Assembly (NCBI GenBank): GCA_005881495.1
Contig: VBHI01000198.1
Location: 1 to 45,693 of the forward strand
DNA from: Chloroflexota bacterium
GTDB taxonomy: Bacteria; Chloroflexota; Ktedonobacteria; Ktedonobacterales; Ktedonobacteraceae
Length of the DNA: 45,693 nt
Direction of reading: 5' to 3'
Numbering within the stretch: position 1 is the stretch's first letter; each line of letters begins with the position of its first letter. The translations under genes were made by a program, and so were the position numbers. The notes below the pieces were generated by a model that saw only the letters and a program-made list of their open reading frames with translations, was not told the origin of the DNA and ran no database searches. Below are positions 34,567 to 43,004 of the stretch, piece by piece.

Positions 34567-36081
34567 ATGTCGCTCGCTGATAACTCGCAAGAATTTTCCG
34601 AGGAACAAACCTTACAAAGGTACGGCTATCAACAGGAATATAAGCGCGAACTGAGACGTTTTGCCTCGTTCGCAATCGGATTCTCATTCATCTCCATCAC
34701 CACCGGTATCTTTACTACGTATGGTTTTGTACTGGTCAATAGTGGACCACTTGGCATCTGGACCTGGCCACTGGTGATCGTTGGCCAGTTGTTCGTTTCG
34801 CTGGTCTTTGCCGCGCTGGCGTCACGTATACCACTAGCAGGTTACTCCTATCAATGGACATCACGGTTGGCGAATCCCAAAGTTGGCTGGCTGATTGGTT
34901 GGATTTCATTTGTCTTCCTGATTGTAGACGTGGTGGCAGTCGATTATGCTGTGGCCGCGACAGTCCTGCCCAGCCTCTTCAGATATACCGAAACTCCCCA
35001 AAATGCGTGGCTGGCTACGGCAATAGTGATAGGCGTTCAGATGGCGCTCATCGTTTCTTCCACCTTCTGGTCAACCCGTATTAATAACGCTGCGGTCGGC
35101 ACTGAGATAGTCGGCATTGTAGGACTGACTTTACTGTTAGTGATAGTTGGTGCTGTGCGAGGAATGTTGCAACCAGGTCATCTTTTCAGTACAGGTAGCG
35201 CACCTTCTCCGTGGTTGACACTCGGTACGCTTACAAGCGCTGGCCCATTCATGCTCTCGTTTCTGCTTGGAGCATTTACCATTGTAGGATTCGAAGCGGC
35301 AGCCAACCTCGCAGAGGAGACACAGGACGCCCATCGAACCGTTCCCACAGCCATGTGGTTTTCAGTGTTCTTGAGTGGTGTTGTAGGCTTCGCATTCCTT
35401 ATCGCGCTCAACCTGGCGTCGCAAAACATCGCGGCGCTCACTGCCTCGACAACGCCAGTTGCAGACATTATTACCCAGATGTTGGGTACAGTGGTTGGCG
35501 ATATCTTCCTGGTATTCGTCACCTTCTCGATATTTGCGTGTGGTCTGGTAATCTTTATTACCGTTTCGCGTTTGACCTGGGCAATGTCACGCGATGAGCG
35601 CTTCCCCGGTCATTTGCTGTTAAGACGAGTAGGCGAACAGACTGGCACTCCTGTAGCAGCGACTTTACTCTGTGGAATACTGATCGAGGTAGTGCTGGCT
35701 GGCTTTGCTTTGCTGGGCATTCTCGTACCTAGCCAGAGCAATACACTGACTTACCTGTTTAGCGCGGCAACCCTGCTGCCCGCTATCATTTACCTGGCGA
35801 CGGTCGTTCTTTATATCTATGCTCGGCGCAAGTTACCAGAGACGCACGGATTCAGCCTGGGGGCCTGGGAGTGGCCGATCATCATTTTATCCATAATCTG
35901 GCTTCTCTTTGAACTCTCCATTTTCCGGGACGCTCAATTTGCTGCACCATGGCTCTATTCCCTGGTGATGTTTGGCCTTGGTCTGATCTACTTTGTGTGG
36001 TTGCTAGTGACACGTCCTCATGTGTTGAGTAAACCTCCACAAAAAGAAGGAGAACCTGGTAGCGTTAGCACTCGTGGCTAA
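34567..36081 (+). CDS. APC-superfamily amino acid permease
   Basis: 504 residues with about twelve hydrophobic segments. The first is preceded by a polar 35-residue N-terminus. It has the signatures of the amino acid/choline transporter (ACT) group: IGFSFISITTGIFTTYGF in segment 1, FEAAANLAEETQDAHRTVP in the loop after segment 6, and SRLTWAMSRDERFPG. Members include GABA and choline permeases. With patA-patD nearby GABA or a related amine is possible, but not shown. AAAGGAG seven bases before the ATG. Confidence 0.88.
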   Translation: MSLADNSQEFSEEQTLQRYGYQQEYKRELRRFASFAIGFSFISITTGIFTTYGFVLVNSGPLGIWTWPLVIVGQLFVSLVFAALASRIPLAGYSYQWTSRLANPKVGWLIGWISFVFLIVDVVAVDYAVAATVLPSLFRYTETPQNAWLATAIVIGVQMALIVSSTFWSTRINNAAVGTEIVGIVGLTLLLVIVGAVRGMLQPGHLFSTGSAPSPWLTLGTLTSAGPFMLSFLLGAFTIVGFEAAANLAEETQDAHRTVPTAMWFSVFLSGVVGFAFLIALNLASQNIAALTASTTPVADIITQMLGTVVGDIFLVFVTFSIFACGLVIFITVSRLTWAMSRDERFPGHLLLRRVGEQTGTPVAATLLCGILIEVVLAGFALLGILVPSQSNTLTYLFSAATLLPAIIYLATVVLYIYARRKLPETHGFSLGAWEWPIIILSIIWLLFELSIFRDAQFAAPWLYSLVMFGLGLIYFVWLLVTRPHVLSKPPQKEGEPGSVSTRG

Positions 36082-36136
36082 CTGATGAACTGATTGTCGC
36101 CAGGAGTACGCCTACACAAAAACTCTTTTCTTTAAG

Positions 36137-36182
36137 GTGGCACCCTACACGCCATTTAGGGCAGTAGGGTGCAGGGTGCCAC
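36137..36182. repeat. inverted repeat with alternative stems
   Basis: GTGGCACCCT (36137-36146) pairs with AGGGTGCCAC (36173-36182). CACCCTAC inside it can instead pair with GTAGGGTG (36164-36171). The two forms exclude each other. It lies 55 bases after the permease stop; no T-run follows, so a REP-like element is as likely as a terminator. Confidence 0.55.
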
Positions 36183-36296
36183 AATATTTCCCGTTTTTTC
36201 TACATGGATGGAAGAACTTCTTTCCTTCTATCTTCTCCCTTGTCTTGCAACAGGTAGTATAATTTATTTGTAAAATGGGAAGTAAGGAGAAGACAA

Positions 36297-37424
36297 ATGG
36301 CAAAAGTGGCATCAACAAAATTAACCTCAAGCGGTAAATGTAATTTCTGCCTGAGTGAATTTGATAAAAGCAAAATGACCCAGCACCTGAAATACTGTAA
36401 GCAAAGATCTACCATTATTAAAACGGAGAACTCAGCAGAAGCGCAGAAAACCAGGTTGTTTCACATCGTCGTCGAAGGACGATATCTTCCGGTGTACTGG
36501 ATGCATCTCGAAATGCCTGCGAATAACACTCTGTATGATCTGGACGCGTTTTTGCGAGCTATCTGGCTCGAGTGTTGCAATCACCTCAGTGCCTTTAACA
36601 TTGGCAAAGCATCTTACTCATCACAAACAGAGGATATGCTGTGGGGTTTGGCAGATCCAACGGCTATCGAAGCTGCTGATGTTGAAGAGGAAGATATTGA
36701 CGAAGATGAGGAGGAACCAGACATCACCGAACTTTCTCAAGCCGAGATTCAAAACCTTTCGCCAGTCGAGGTTGCTATGAGGCTAAGTGAACTTTTACAG
36801 CAGGAATTTCAGGCTAATATTGCTGATCTTTCTCCGGCTGAATTTCAAGCCAAATTTACTGAACTCATGGCCGTACGCATGGGTGACTCTCTAACCCCTG
36901 AAATGCAAATACAACTGAGTAACCTGTCCGTTCTTATACAGCCCCTTCTCGTCGATTTTGTTAATGATGATTATGAACATGATATGGACGTTGAACTGAG
37001 CAAGGTACTCAAAGTGGGGCAAAAATTTTTCCACGAATATGACTTTGGCTCCACTACCAAACTGGCGTTGAAAGTAGTCGCTGAGCGCGAAGGAACTGCG
37101 CCGAAGGATGATGACAAGTATAGTGGTGAGTTCGGCGAGGATGAAACTATTAAGATCATGGCACGTAATAACCCGCCTCAAATATCCTGCCGCGAGTGTG
37201 GAAAACCCGCTACTAAGGTCGCTGCGGGATATTATTACTTTGAAGATGGTGCATTGTGTGATGTATGTGCCAGGACCAGTTTGAAAGAGTACGAAGATAT
37301 GTTCTTGCCTATCGTCAACTCCCCACGAGTGGGCGTGTGCGGCTATACCGGAGATGCTAATGTGGAAGAATTTGATTGGGATGATGAAGAAGAAGATGAA
37401 GCAGAGGAAGATGAAGAACAATGA
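36297..37424 (+). CDS. zinc-finger protein with pRiA4b ORF-3-like domain
   Basis: 375 residues. The N-terminus has a C2HC finger: CNFC at 15-18 and a His-Cys pair in HLKYC. It is followed by a domain like plasmid pRiA4b ORF-3 (FHIVVEGRYLPVYW, LYDLDAFLRAIWLECCNHLS, FFHEYDFGSTTKLALKVV), then a second treble-clef-like finger CRECGKPATKV...LCDVC, and ends in a strongly acidic tail. A 100-residue acidic, helical insert splits the pRiA4b domain. Such proteins are found on plasmids and in mobile-element contexts, with unknown role. AAGGAG seven bases before the ATG; TATAAT at 36258-36263 suggests a promoter without a clear -35. Confidence 0.72.
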   Translation: MAKVASTKLTSSGKCNFCLSEFDKSKMTQHLKYCKQRSTIIKTENSAEAQKTRLFHIVVEGRYLPVYWMHLEMPANNTLYDLDAFLRAIWLECCNHLSAFNIGKASYSSQTEDMLWGLADPTAIEAADVEEEDIDEDEEEPDITELSQAEIQNLSPVEVAMRLSELLQQEFQANIADLSPAEFQAKFTELMAVRMGDSLTPEMQIQLSNLSVLIQPLLVDFVNDDYEHDMDVELSKVLKVGQKFFHEYDFGSTTKLALKVVAEREGTAPKDDDKYSGEFGEDETIKIMARNNPPQISCRECGKPATKVAAGYYYFEDGALCDVCARTSLKEYEDMFLPIVNSPRVGVCGYTGDANVEEFDWDDEEEDEAEEDEEQ

Positions 37425-37433
37425 TCAAGAAGA

Positions 37434-38384
37434 ATGATGATCAATAGGTACTGGTTGATCGCGTTGATACTTGTTCTTGTGCTTTCGGCAACCCTATTGA
37501 CCGTAGGGTATTATGTATATAGATCTTCAACGACTACGATTCATAGCGGTTGCAATGGACAACAGGCCAGTACTGGCGGAAGTGCATCGTCGACGATCAG
37601 TCCATGCCGGCGTCTACTCGTATTTTCGAAAACAGCCGGATTTCGCCATGCCTCCATTAAAGATGGAAAGATAGCTCTTCAAAAGCTAGCTGCTGGACAT
37701 AACTTTGCGATTGATTTTACCGAAGATTCAACAGCCTTTACTGATGCCAATCTGGCACACTATGGTGTTGTTGTCTTCCTCCTGACTACTGGTGAGATTT
37801 TCAATGACAATCAGCAAGCAGCGTTTGAACGCTATATTCGTTCAGGCGGTGGGTATGTAGGTATTCATTCTGCCAGCGATACAGAGTACGACTGGCCCTG
37901 GTACGGCCAACTACTGGGCGCATTTCTCAATATTGCTCACAAGCACTCGAGAGTCCTCCAAACGACCATACATGTTGTCGATAGAACACATCCATCGACC
38001 GTTATGCTGCCGCCCCTTTGGGTGCGTACCGATGAATGGTATAACTTTGCCACAAATCCCCGTGGTAAAGTCCATGTGCTCATGATTCTCGATGAAAGTA
38101 CATACATTGGTGGTACAATGGGTGCTGACCATCCTATTGCCTGGTGGCACGATTATGACGGTGGGCGATCATGGTATACTGCTCTGGGTCATACCTCAGA
38201 GAGTTATTACGAACCTCTATTTCTAGCTCACCTCTGGGGTGGTATCACCTATGCAGTTGGAGCCGGACAAAAACAAGTAGCAATTTCTACCCGACCTGAT
38301 CATATATTACCTCAGCAGTTATTTGAAATAGTGAATTTCGCGGATGTAACAATGGTTAAATACCTTGTTCTCCCTCAAAATTGA
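37434..38384 (+). CDS. membrane-anchored ThuA-like protein
   Basis: 316 residues. A single N-terminal membrane segment (YWLIALILVLVLSATLLTVG) and a short Ser/Thr linker are followed by a ThuA-like glutamine-amidotransferase fold (about 58-280): LLVFSKTAGFRHASI, VVFLLTTGEIFNDNQQ, GGGYVGIHSASDTEYDWPWY, HPIAWWHDYDGGRSWY and LGHTSESY. The family is tied to trehalose/sugar utilisation and is also common in secreted sugar-active proteins. Probably anchored outside the membrane. Starts nine bases after the stop of the preceding gene. Confidence 0.82.
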   Translation: MMINRYWLIALILVLVLSATLLTVGYYVYRSSTTTIHSGCNGQQASTGGSASSTISPCRRLLVFSKTAGFRHASIKDGKIALQKLAAGHNFAIDFTEDSTAFTDANLAHYGVVVFLLTTGEIFNDNQQAAFERYIRSGGGYVGIHSASDTEYDWPWYGQLLGAFLNIAHKHSRVLQTTIHVVDRTHPSTVMLPPLWVRTDEWYNFATNPRGKVHVLMILDESTYIGGTMGADHPIAWWHDYDGGRSWYTALGHTSESYYEPLFLAHLWGGITYAVGAGQKQVAISTRPDHILPQQLFEIVNFADVTMVKYLVLPQN

Positions 38385-38650
38385 ATCACAGCCGTTACTC
38401 TACTATATACACCTTCGCAATAAGTCCTCTTGCTGGTCAGACAACCCCACTTTATACAATTTTGGCAAGAATTTACTGAAATCTTACAAATTTTTTATTG
38501 GTCTCTGACAATATCCAGCTACAATGACCTACATAATCGGATTCATGAACGGTATGCAAACATACTGTTTACAACTAGGTATGCATATATTGTAGGAGGC
38601 GTTTACTCATATCCAATCCTGATGCAAATAATCCTTATAAGCAACCAACT

Positions 38651-39139
38651 TTGCCATTTCAATCATATCAAGGATATATGAATCCACCGCGCTCTCAACA
38701 GCAGGAATTCGTGCACCCGTCTACTACTGCGCGTGCAAGCGCATCACATAGTAGTTCTGCTGCACCTCTCCGCTCCACGCAAATTAGGTCGGCCCCGCCA
38801 CGTCAGCACATAGTTAAGTCGGCCTCGCCACGCCTATCTAAAGCGGAGGCACTAGCATTGGTGGATACGTGCAAAAAATGGCTGATAGCAGGCTCTTTTG
38901 TAGCCTTTGGGATACTAAGCGGTCTGGTTGCCGGGCATGTGGTCGGAAGTACCTCTACTACCTCTACCCAGTCACCAACACCAGCATCTAACCCGCCCGC
39001 GACCTCACCAAATTCACCAACCTCACCAAATGCGCCATCACCTAACGGAGGTTCTTTCCAGCAACAACAGCAAGGAGGCTTTGGCTTTGGAAACGGCAAT
39101 CCCGCACAACCACCCGTATCCGGCTCTCACACCTCCTGA
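38651..39139 (+). CDS. low-complexity single-span membrane protein, start unclear
   Basis: 162 residues from a TTG; the frame is open from 38579. A Ser/Pro-rich N-terminus is followed by LVDTCKKWLIAGSFVAFGIL (one membrane segment near residues 78-100), then a Ser/Thr/Pro/Asn-rich tail with a Gln/Gly stretch. A strong GGAGG site at 38595-38599 has no ATG, GTG or TTG in frame at normal distance; ATA at 38609 is the only near-start. Upstream codons in frame read SNPDANNPYKQPTLPFQ, which looks like real coding sequence. No known domain. It is four bases from apbE, so it should belong to the same operon. Confidence 0.55.
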   Translation: MPFQSYQGYMNPPRSQQQEFVHPSTTARASASHSSSAAPLRSTQIRSAPPRQHIVKSASPRLSKAEALALVDTCKKWLIAGSFVAFGILSGLVAGHVVGSTSTTSTQSPTPASNPPATSPNSPTSPNAPSPNGGSFQQQQQGGFGFGNGNPAQPPVSGSHTS

Positions 39140-39143
39140 GCTT

Positions 39144-40091
39144 ATGCACGTCCCATCCGGCATGGCTCGCTCCCAGTTCCGTGCGATGGGAACGACTATC
39201 TCTTTACTCTTGCCAGCGGAACATCTACAGCGTGGAGAAGAGATTGTAAGAACACTCTTTGCCGAGTGGGAGGAAACATTGAGCCGCTTTTTACCGGAGA
39301 GTGAGCTTTCCCAACTCAATCGGCAAGCAGGAACCAATTTCTTGGCGAGTGAATTGCTCTTCACAGTAATGAGTAGCGCCCTTGCCGCGGCCCAGGCAAC
39401 AGAGGGACTTTATGACCCTACCCTTCTCAACCAGTTGGTGCAATTAGGGTACGACCGCACCTTCGAAGAGCTACCGGCAGAGCTACCAGCTGCGGAGCGT
39501 CCCACCTTCCCAGGCGGGCGGTGGCGCGATATTCATGTAAACCGGGCACTGCGATTGGTGACACTACCACCTGGAGTCAGTGTAGATTTTGGGGGCATTG
39601 CGAAGGGGATGACTGTCGATGCCGCTCTGGAGCAACTTCGTCTGGAAGGTATTTATCCTGCGCTAGTCAATGCGGGTGGTGATCTTGCAGTACTGGGCGT
39701 ACCTCCTCTTGAGAAGCAGTGGCCTATTGAAGTGCAAGGGAAATCTCGTTCGTGGGTAATCCCCTTACATCATGGAGCTTTTGCCACTTCCGGCGTGGCT
39801 CGCCGCCATTGGCTGCAAGGAACGCATATGCGCCATCATCTTATCGATCCTCGTACGAGATTGCCTGCTCAGAGTGGTCTCTGGTCCGTCACTGTGGTAG
39901 CGGCCCGCTGTGAGCAGGCAGAGGTAGCGGCAAAGGTAGCCTTTCTCCTGGGCGTAGAACGGGGCAGCGAGTTTTTGCATAAGCTGGCATTCGCAGGCCT
40001 GCTTGTACGGGAAGATGGTACCTGGACGACAGTAGGCTCCTGGCCTCGGAATGCTATGTTGCATTCGGGTAGGAAAGAGGTGACAAAATGA
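39144..40091 (+). CDS. apbE: FAD:protein FMN transferase
   Basis: 315 residues. ApbE fold: FRAMGTTISLLLP, FAEWEETLSRFLPESELS, SVDFGGIAKGMTVDAAL, LVNAGGDLAVLG, and the magnesium-binding HHLIDPRTRLPAQSG. It attaches FMN from FAD to a Thr in target proteins with an S/T-G-A-T/S-like motif. No Tat or Sec signal is seen, while many ApbE are lipoproteins. The open frame continues upstream to 38928, but that part is out of frame with the preceding gene, and the ATG at 39144 lies four bases after that gene's stop. The ATGA overlap with the next gene supports an operon. Confidence 0.88.
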   Translation: MHVPSGMARSQFRAMGTTISLLLPAEHLQRGEEIVRTLFAEWEETLSRFLPESELSQLNRQAGTNFLASELLFTVMSSALAAAQATEGLYDPTLLNQLVQLGYDRTFEELPAELPAAERPTFPGGRWRDIHVNRALRLVTLPPGVSVDFGGIAKGMTVDAALEQLRLEGIYPALVNAGGDLAVLGVPPLEKQWPIEVQGKSRSWVIPLHHGAFATSGVARRHWLQGTHMRHHLIDPRTRLPAQSGLWSVTVVAARCEQAEVAAKVAFLLGVERGSEFLHKLAFAGLLVREDGTWTTVGSWPRNAMLHSGRKEVTK

Positions 40092-40882
40092 GCATATGGC
40101 AAACGGTAACCTGGGATGTTGCTCGAGCAGGTGGCTTCACCGCCTTTGGTCTGCTGACATTGTCGGTTGCAATAGGGCTGGCGCTCACGCTCCACTTACA
40201 GTCACCGCGCTGGCCGCGCATCATTAATAGCGAACTGCATAACTTTCTCACTTTGCTCGCGCTCATCTTCACAGGTATACATATACTGGCGGTCTGGGTT
40301 GACCCATTCACCAGATTTGGTTTGAACGAGGTGTTTATCCCCTTTGTGAGCTATTACCGTCCTCTGTGGATGGCACTTGGCATTATCGCCTTCTACATCG
40401 GCATTGCCATCGGCATTAGCACATGGCTACGACCTCGCATTGGTTACAAATTGTGGCGAAACTTGCACATGCTAACTTTGCTTCTGTTTGTGCTGGTTGT
40501 TGTGCATGGGATTGCGACAGGAAGCGATACTCGTACCTGGTGGGGGGCCGCAATTTACGCGTTCAGTGTTTTGCTGGTTGGAACACTGCTCTTTATTCGC
40601 CTGATGAAACCTGCAAATGCCCAAAGCCGTGCTCACCCCAGACTTGCCGTTGCGTTAGTACTAGCACTGGCGGTTGGTACGTTTTGGGCGCTGCTCGGTC
40701 CATTTCAACCTGGATGGTATGCCCATGCCAACAATGTAAATGTAAATGTACAAGCTTCGCGGTCTGCATCAACTTCGCACGCAGTACCATCACCACAAGT
40801 GGCTTTTCCCCAATCCTTTACGGGAACAATCATGGCAGGGAGCTCAATTCCTAGTGGAAATCCTGCTGGAAGTGATGCCTGA
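40088..40882 (+). CDS. ferric reductase-like transmembrane heme protein
   Basis: 264 residues. Five to six hydrophobic segments with candidate heme ligands His51 (SELHNFL), His64 (GIHILAV) and two later His (NLHMLTL, VVHGIAT), as in the ferric-reductase/MsrQ (YedZ) fold. A polar Ser-rich C-terminal tail of about 50 residues follows, with FTGTIMAGSS but no complete FMN-binding domain. It overlaps apbE by four bases. It likely passes electrons across the membrane; a target for ApbE is not evident. Confidence 0.8.
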   Translation: MSIWQTVTWDVARAGGFTAFGLLTLSVAIGLALTLHLQSPRWPRIINSELHNFLTLLALIFTGIHILAVWVDPFTRFGLNEVFIPFVSYYRPLWMALGIIAFYIGIAIGISTWLRPRIGYKLWRNLHMLTLLLFVLVVVHGIATGSDTRTWWGAAIYAFSVLLVGTLLFIRLMKPANAQSRAHPRLAVALVLALAVGTFWALLGPFQPGWYAHANNVNVNVQASRSASTSHAVPSPQVAFPQSFTGTIMAGSSIPSGNPAGSDA

Positions 40883-40904
40883 CATGAGATGACTCCCGAA
40901 AATG

Positions 40905-40918
40905 CATCTCGCGAGATG
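40905..40918. repeat. 14-bp perfect palindrome
   Basis: CATCTCGCGAGATG, 22 bases after the stop of the ferric-reductase-like gene. No T-run follows. Confidence 0.5.
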
Positions 40919-41010
40919 TGATTGTTTGGAGTCTTAGTTTACCCGATGTGCGCGTCTTTTACCAAGCTTGTTGCCTGCACAGGAGGATCGAAAGAGCTCA
41001 TTCTTCTTTT

Positions 41011-41046
41011 TGTCGCACTTGTCGCACTTGTCGCACTTGTCGCGCA
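41011..41046. repeat. nine-base tandem repeat (TGTCGCACT)
   Basis: Three exact copies and one variant (TGTCGCGCA). The unit shares CACTTG across its joints with the array at 23654-23715. The stretch 40883-41306 holds no supported gene. Confidence 0.85.
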
Positions 41047-41306
41047 TGTAACAGGTGTCTATGGATTACTCACATCGTGATCCTAACTCAGTCAGGACAT
41101 CGTACCCTTTCAACGTGCGTCATACTACCTCTTCTTTCGCCGCAGGCGGCATATATCTACCAAAAATCATTACGAAGAGTGCAGCGATGAGGCCCCAGGA
41201 AAATATGCACAACGGTTTAGTTAACAATTGTCAGGCTTGCTTATATAGGGTTGCAGTGTTTTGATTTAGTTTTCCATACTACCGGGAGCATTTTTGAGCT
41301 TCTGGG

Positions 41307-41936
41307 TTACCGTGTGAGAACCTTGAAGGCCAGGTGACGCCCCTTGCCTTGACCGAAAACCAACGCGAACCACAGCCCTCCAACTGCATCTACCAGGCCA
41401 ACCTGCTCGACACCCCCGAGGTATATTGGACGCAGCCCAATATCTGTAATCAACTGTTCGACCGCCGGGCGAGCATCGCCATCGGGACCGCAGTAGAAAA
41501 GGTCTGCTGGTCCCTCAGCAAACTCTGGATTGGCAAAGTTTTCCCATCCGAGCGTATTAAAGGCCCGGAAGATGCGAGCGTGGGGGGTGCGTTGCTGAAA
41601 GGTGGAAAAGCTGTTTATCGGCCCACCACCCATGCGATTCGCCGTGTCGATAATGATCAAGCCGTCAAGCTGATCGGCATATTCCGTAATTGTTGCATCC
41701 ATTGCTGCGCCGGGCAAGGCCATCACTACCACATCCGGATTAGAGCTCAGTGCCTGGGCGACCGAACCGATGGTCACCTTGTCGCCTAAATCACTACGAA
41801 GAGCCTGGGCATGTTTGCCATTTGGATCTTGCACGCCAAAGGCAACCTGGTGTCCAGCTCCGGCCCACTTGCGTCCAAGTGTACCGCCAATATTGCCAGC
41901 ACCGAGAACAACTATCGTCAATTTTCCTGTCGTCAT
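41307..41936 (-). CDS. NADPH-dependent F420 reductase-like protein
   Basis: 209 residues. Rossmann motif VVLGAGNIGGTLGRKWAGAGH at the N-terminus, VVVMALPGAAM, and IIDTANRMGGG follow the F420H2:NADP oxidoreductase/NADP-binding family. It lacks a clear F420-specific signature, so it may simply be an NADP-binding oxidoreductase. AAGGAG lies eight bases before the ATG. It is divergent from the lysine operon. Confidence 0.78.
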   Translation of the reverse strand: MTTGKLTIVVLGAGNIGGTLGRKWAGAGHQVAFGVQDPNGKHAQALRSDLGDKVTIGSVAQALSSNPDVVVMALPGAAMDATITEYADQLDGLIIIDTANRMGGGPINSFSTFQQRTPHARIFRAFNTLGWENFANPEFAEGPADLFYCGPDGDARPAVEQLITDIGLRPIYLGGVEQVGLVDAVGGLWFALVFGQGKGRHLAFKVLTR

Positions 41937-42067
41937 TCTTTTTCTCCTTCAATAAATACTGTGTGGGACGTGGGAGCGCCTTCGATGCGAGATGTCGTCC
42001 CATTTCCATACTAATACCACGCCCGCTCTAATGGAGGCAATAGAGCTCCATCGCTCTTATCTTCATA

Positions 42068-42101
42068 TAAATGTTTGAATTCAAACGTTTACAAACATTT
42101 A
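42068..42101. promoter_or_regulatory. nested palindrome, possible operator
   Basis: GTTTGAATTCAAAC (42073-42086) is a perfect 14-base palindrome, inside the larger inverted repeat TAAATGTTTG/CAAACATTTA (42068-42077, 42092-42101). It lies 20 bases before the lysine promoter and upstream of the divergent reductase gene; the shape suits a TetR-like dimer. Confidence 0.6.
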
Positions 42102-42121
42102 TAGGAAATTTGGAAAAATCC

Positions 42122-42151
42122 TTGACAATGCAGGTAGATACATGCTATAAG
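42122..42151 (+). promoter_or_regulatory. sigma-70 promoter of the lysine operon
   Basis: TTGACA (42122-42127), 18 bases, TATAAG (42146-42151). Transcription would begin just before the first T-box leader. Confidence 0.8.
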
Positions 42152-42182
42152 TTAACTATCAGATTTACAACTTCATAAAATA

Positions 42183-42464
42183 GAAGCGTCGAAGGGTCGA
42201 GTAACAGTTGCCTGTTGCGTCCAGAGAGTGGGCGGTTGGTGGAAAGCCCATATGTCAATGCGCTGTGAAAAAAAGCCTGGAGCTGCGAGAAGAAATCGCG
42301 TCATGCGAGAGTAGAACTTGGCCGGATGCCCCCGTTACCGGGCTGGAGTATGTCAGTACTCGGCGAGGTTGCTGCCGTGAGGCAGCAACGAATGAAGGTG
42401 GTACCACGAGAGCAGTGTTTCACGCTCTTTGTCCTTCTCTGAACGAAGGATGAAGGGCTTTTTT
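42183..42464 (+). promoter_or_regulatory. T-box leader 1, lysine specifier
   Basis: Stem I features: the 5' loop CGAGTA, CCAGAGAG, then TGGGC-GGTTGGTGGAAA-GCCCA. The specifier side reads GAAAAAAA (42267-42274), so the codon is AAA, Lys. The T-box proper is GAATGAAGGTGGTACCACG near 42390-42409, with TGGT to pair with the uncharged tRNA end (discriminator A). It is followed by an intrinsic terminator. Uncharged tRNA-Lys should favour the antiterminator and read-through. Confidence 0.88.
42424..42464 (+). terminator. T-box 1 attenuator terminator
   Basis: GCTCTTTGTCCTTC pairs with GAAGGATGAAGGGC (several wobble pairs), followed by six T. Part of the left arm overlaps the antiterminator region. 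Confidence 0.85.
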
Positions 42465-42513
42465 ATTTGCCCTTCGTAGCTTCGCACTAGCGCAACGAAA
42501 AACTTCATAGCAC

Positions 42514-42796
42514 AAAAGCATCGAAAGGACGAGTAGCGGTTCCTGGTTACATCCAGAGAGCGGGCGATTGGTGGAAAGCTCGTATGTTAACCAACCGCGA
42601 AAAAAATCCTGGAGCTGCGAGAAGAAATCGCGTCATGCGAGAGTAGAACTTGGCCGGATGCCCCCGTTACCGGGCTGGAGTATGTCAGTACTCGACGAGG
42701 TTGCTGTCGTGAGGCAGCAACGAATGAAGGTGGTACCACGAGAGCAGTGTTTCACGCTCATCGTCCTTCCCTGAGCGAAGGACGATGAGCGTTTTT
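42514..42796 (+). promoter_or_regulatory. T-box leader 2, lysine specifier
   Basis: A second leader 332 bases downstream of the first. Stem I pairs AGGA/TCCT, GCGGTT/AACCGC, TGGTTA/TAACCA and CGGGC/GCTCG; the specifier side again reads GAAAAAAA (42599-42606), codon AAA. The T-box GAATGAAGGTGGTACCACG lies near 42721-42740. Stem III and antiterminator are almost identical to copy 1, while stem I differs with compensating changes. Confidence 0.88.
42755..42796 (+). terminator. T-box 2 attenuator terminator
   Basis: CGCTCATCGTCCTTC pairs perfectly with GAAGGACGATGAGCG, seven-base loop, then five T. It is stronger than terminator 1. Confidence 0.88.
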
Positions 42797-42838
42797 GTTT
42801 GTCAAGCATCATGTAGTCGAAAAGGAGGAACCCAACAA

Positions 42839-43000
42839 ATGACACACTGTCCAGAATGTGAAGCCGAGATTACCGTGCGAGATCTCCTGGTTGGGGAGAT
42901 CACCTACTGTCCTGATTGTAACGCGGAACTGGAAGTACTACGCCTGGAACCGCCCAGCGTGGCGCTGGCACCGCAGATTGAAGAAGATTGGGGAGAGTGA
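42839..43000 (+). CDS. lysW: LysW amino-group carrier protein
   Basis: 53 residues, too short for many gene finders. Two zinc-binding pairs, CPEC at 4-7 and CPDC at 24-27, and the C-terminal EDWGE whose last Glu takes the amino-acid substrate through its gamma-carboxyl. In the LysW pathway the carrier protects the alpha-amino group of alpha-aminoadipate during lysine synthesis. AAGGAGG is ten bases before the ATG. It is the first gene after the T-box leaders and ends four bases before lysX. Confidence 0.93.
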   Translation: MTHCPECEAEITVRDLLVGEITYCPDCNAELEVLRLEPPSVALAPQIEEDWGE

Positions 43001-43004
43001 CACG

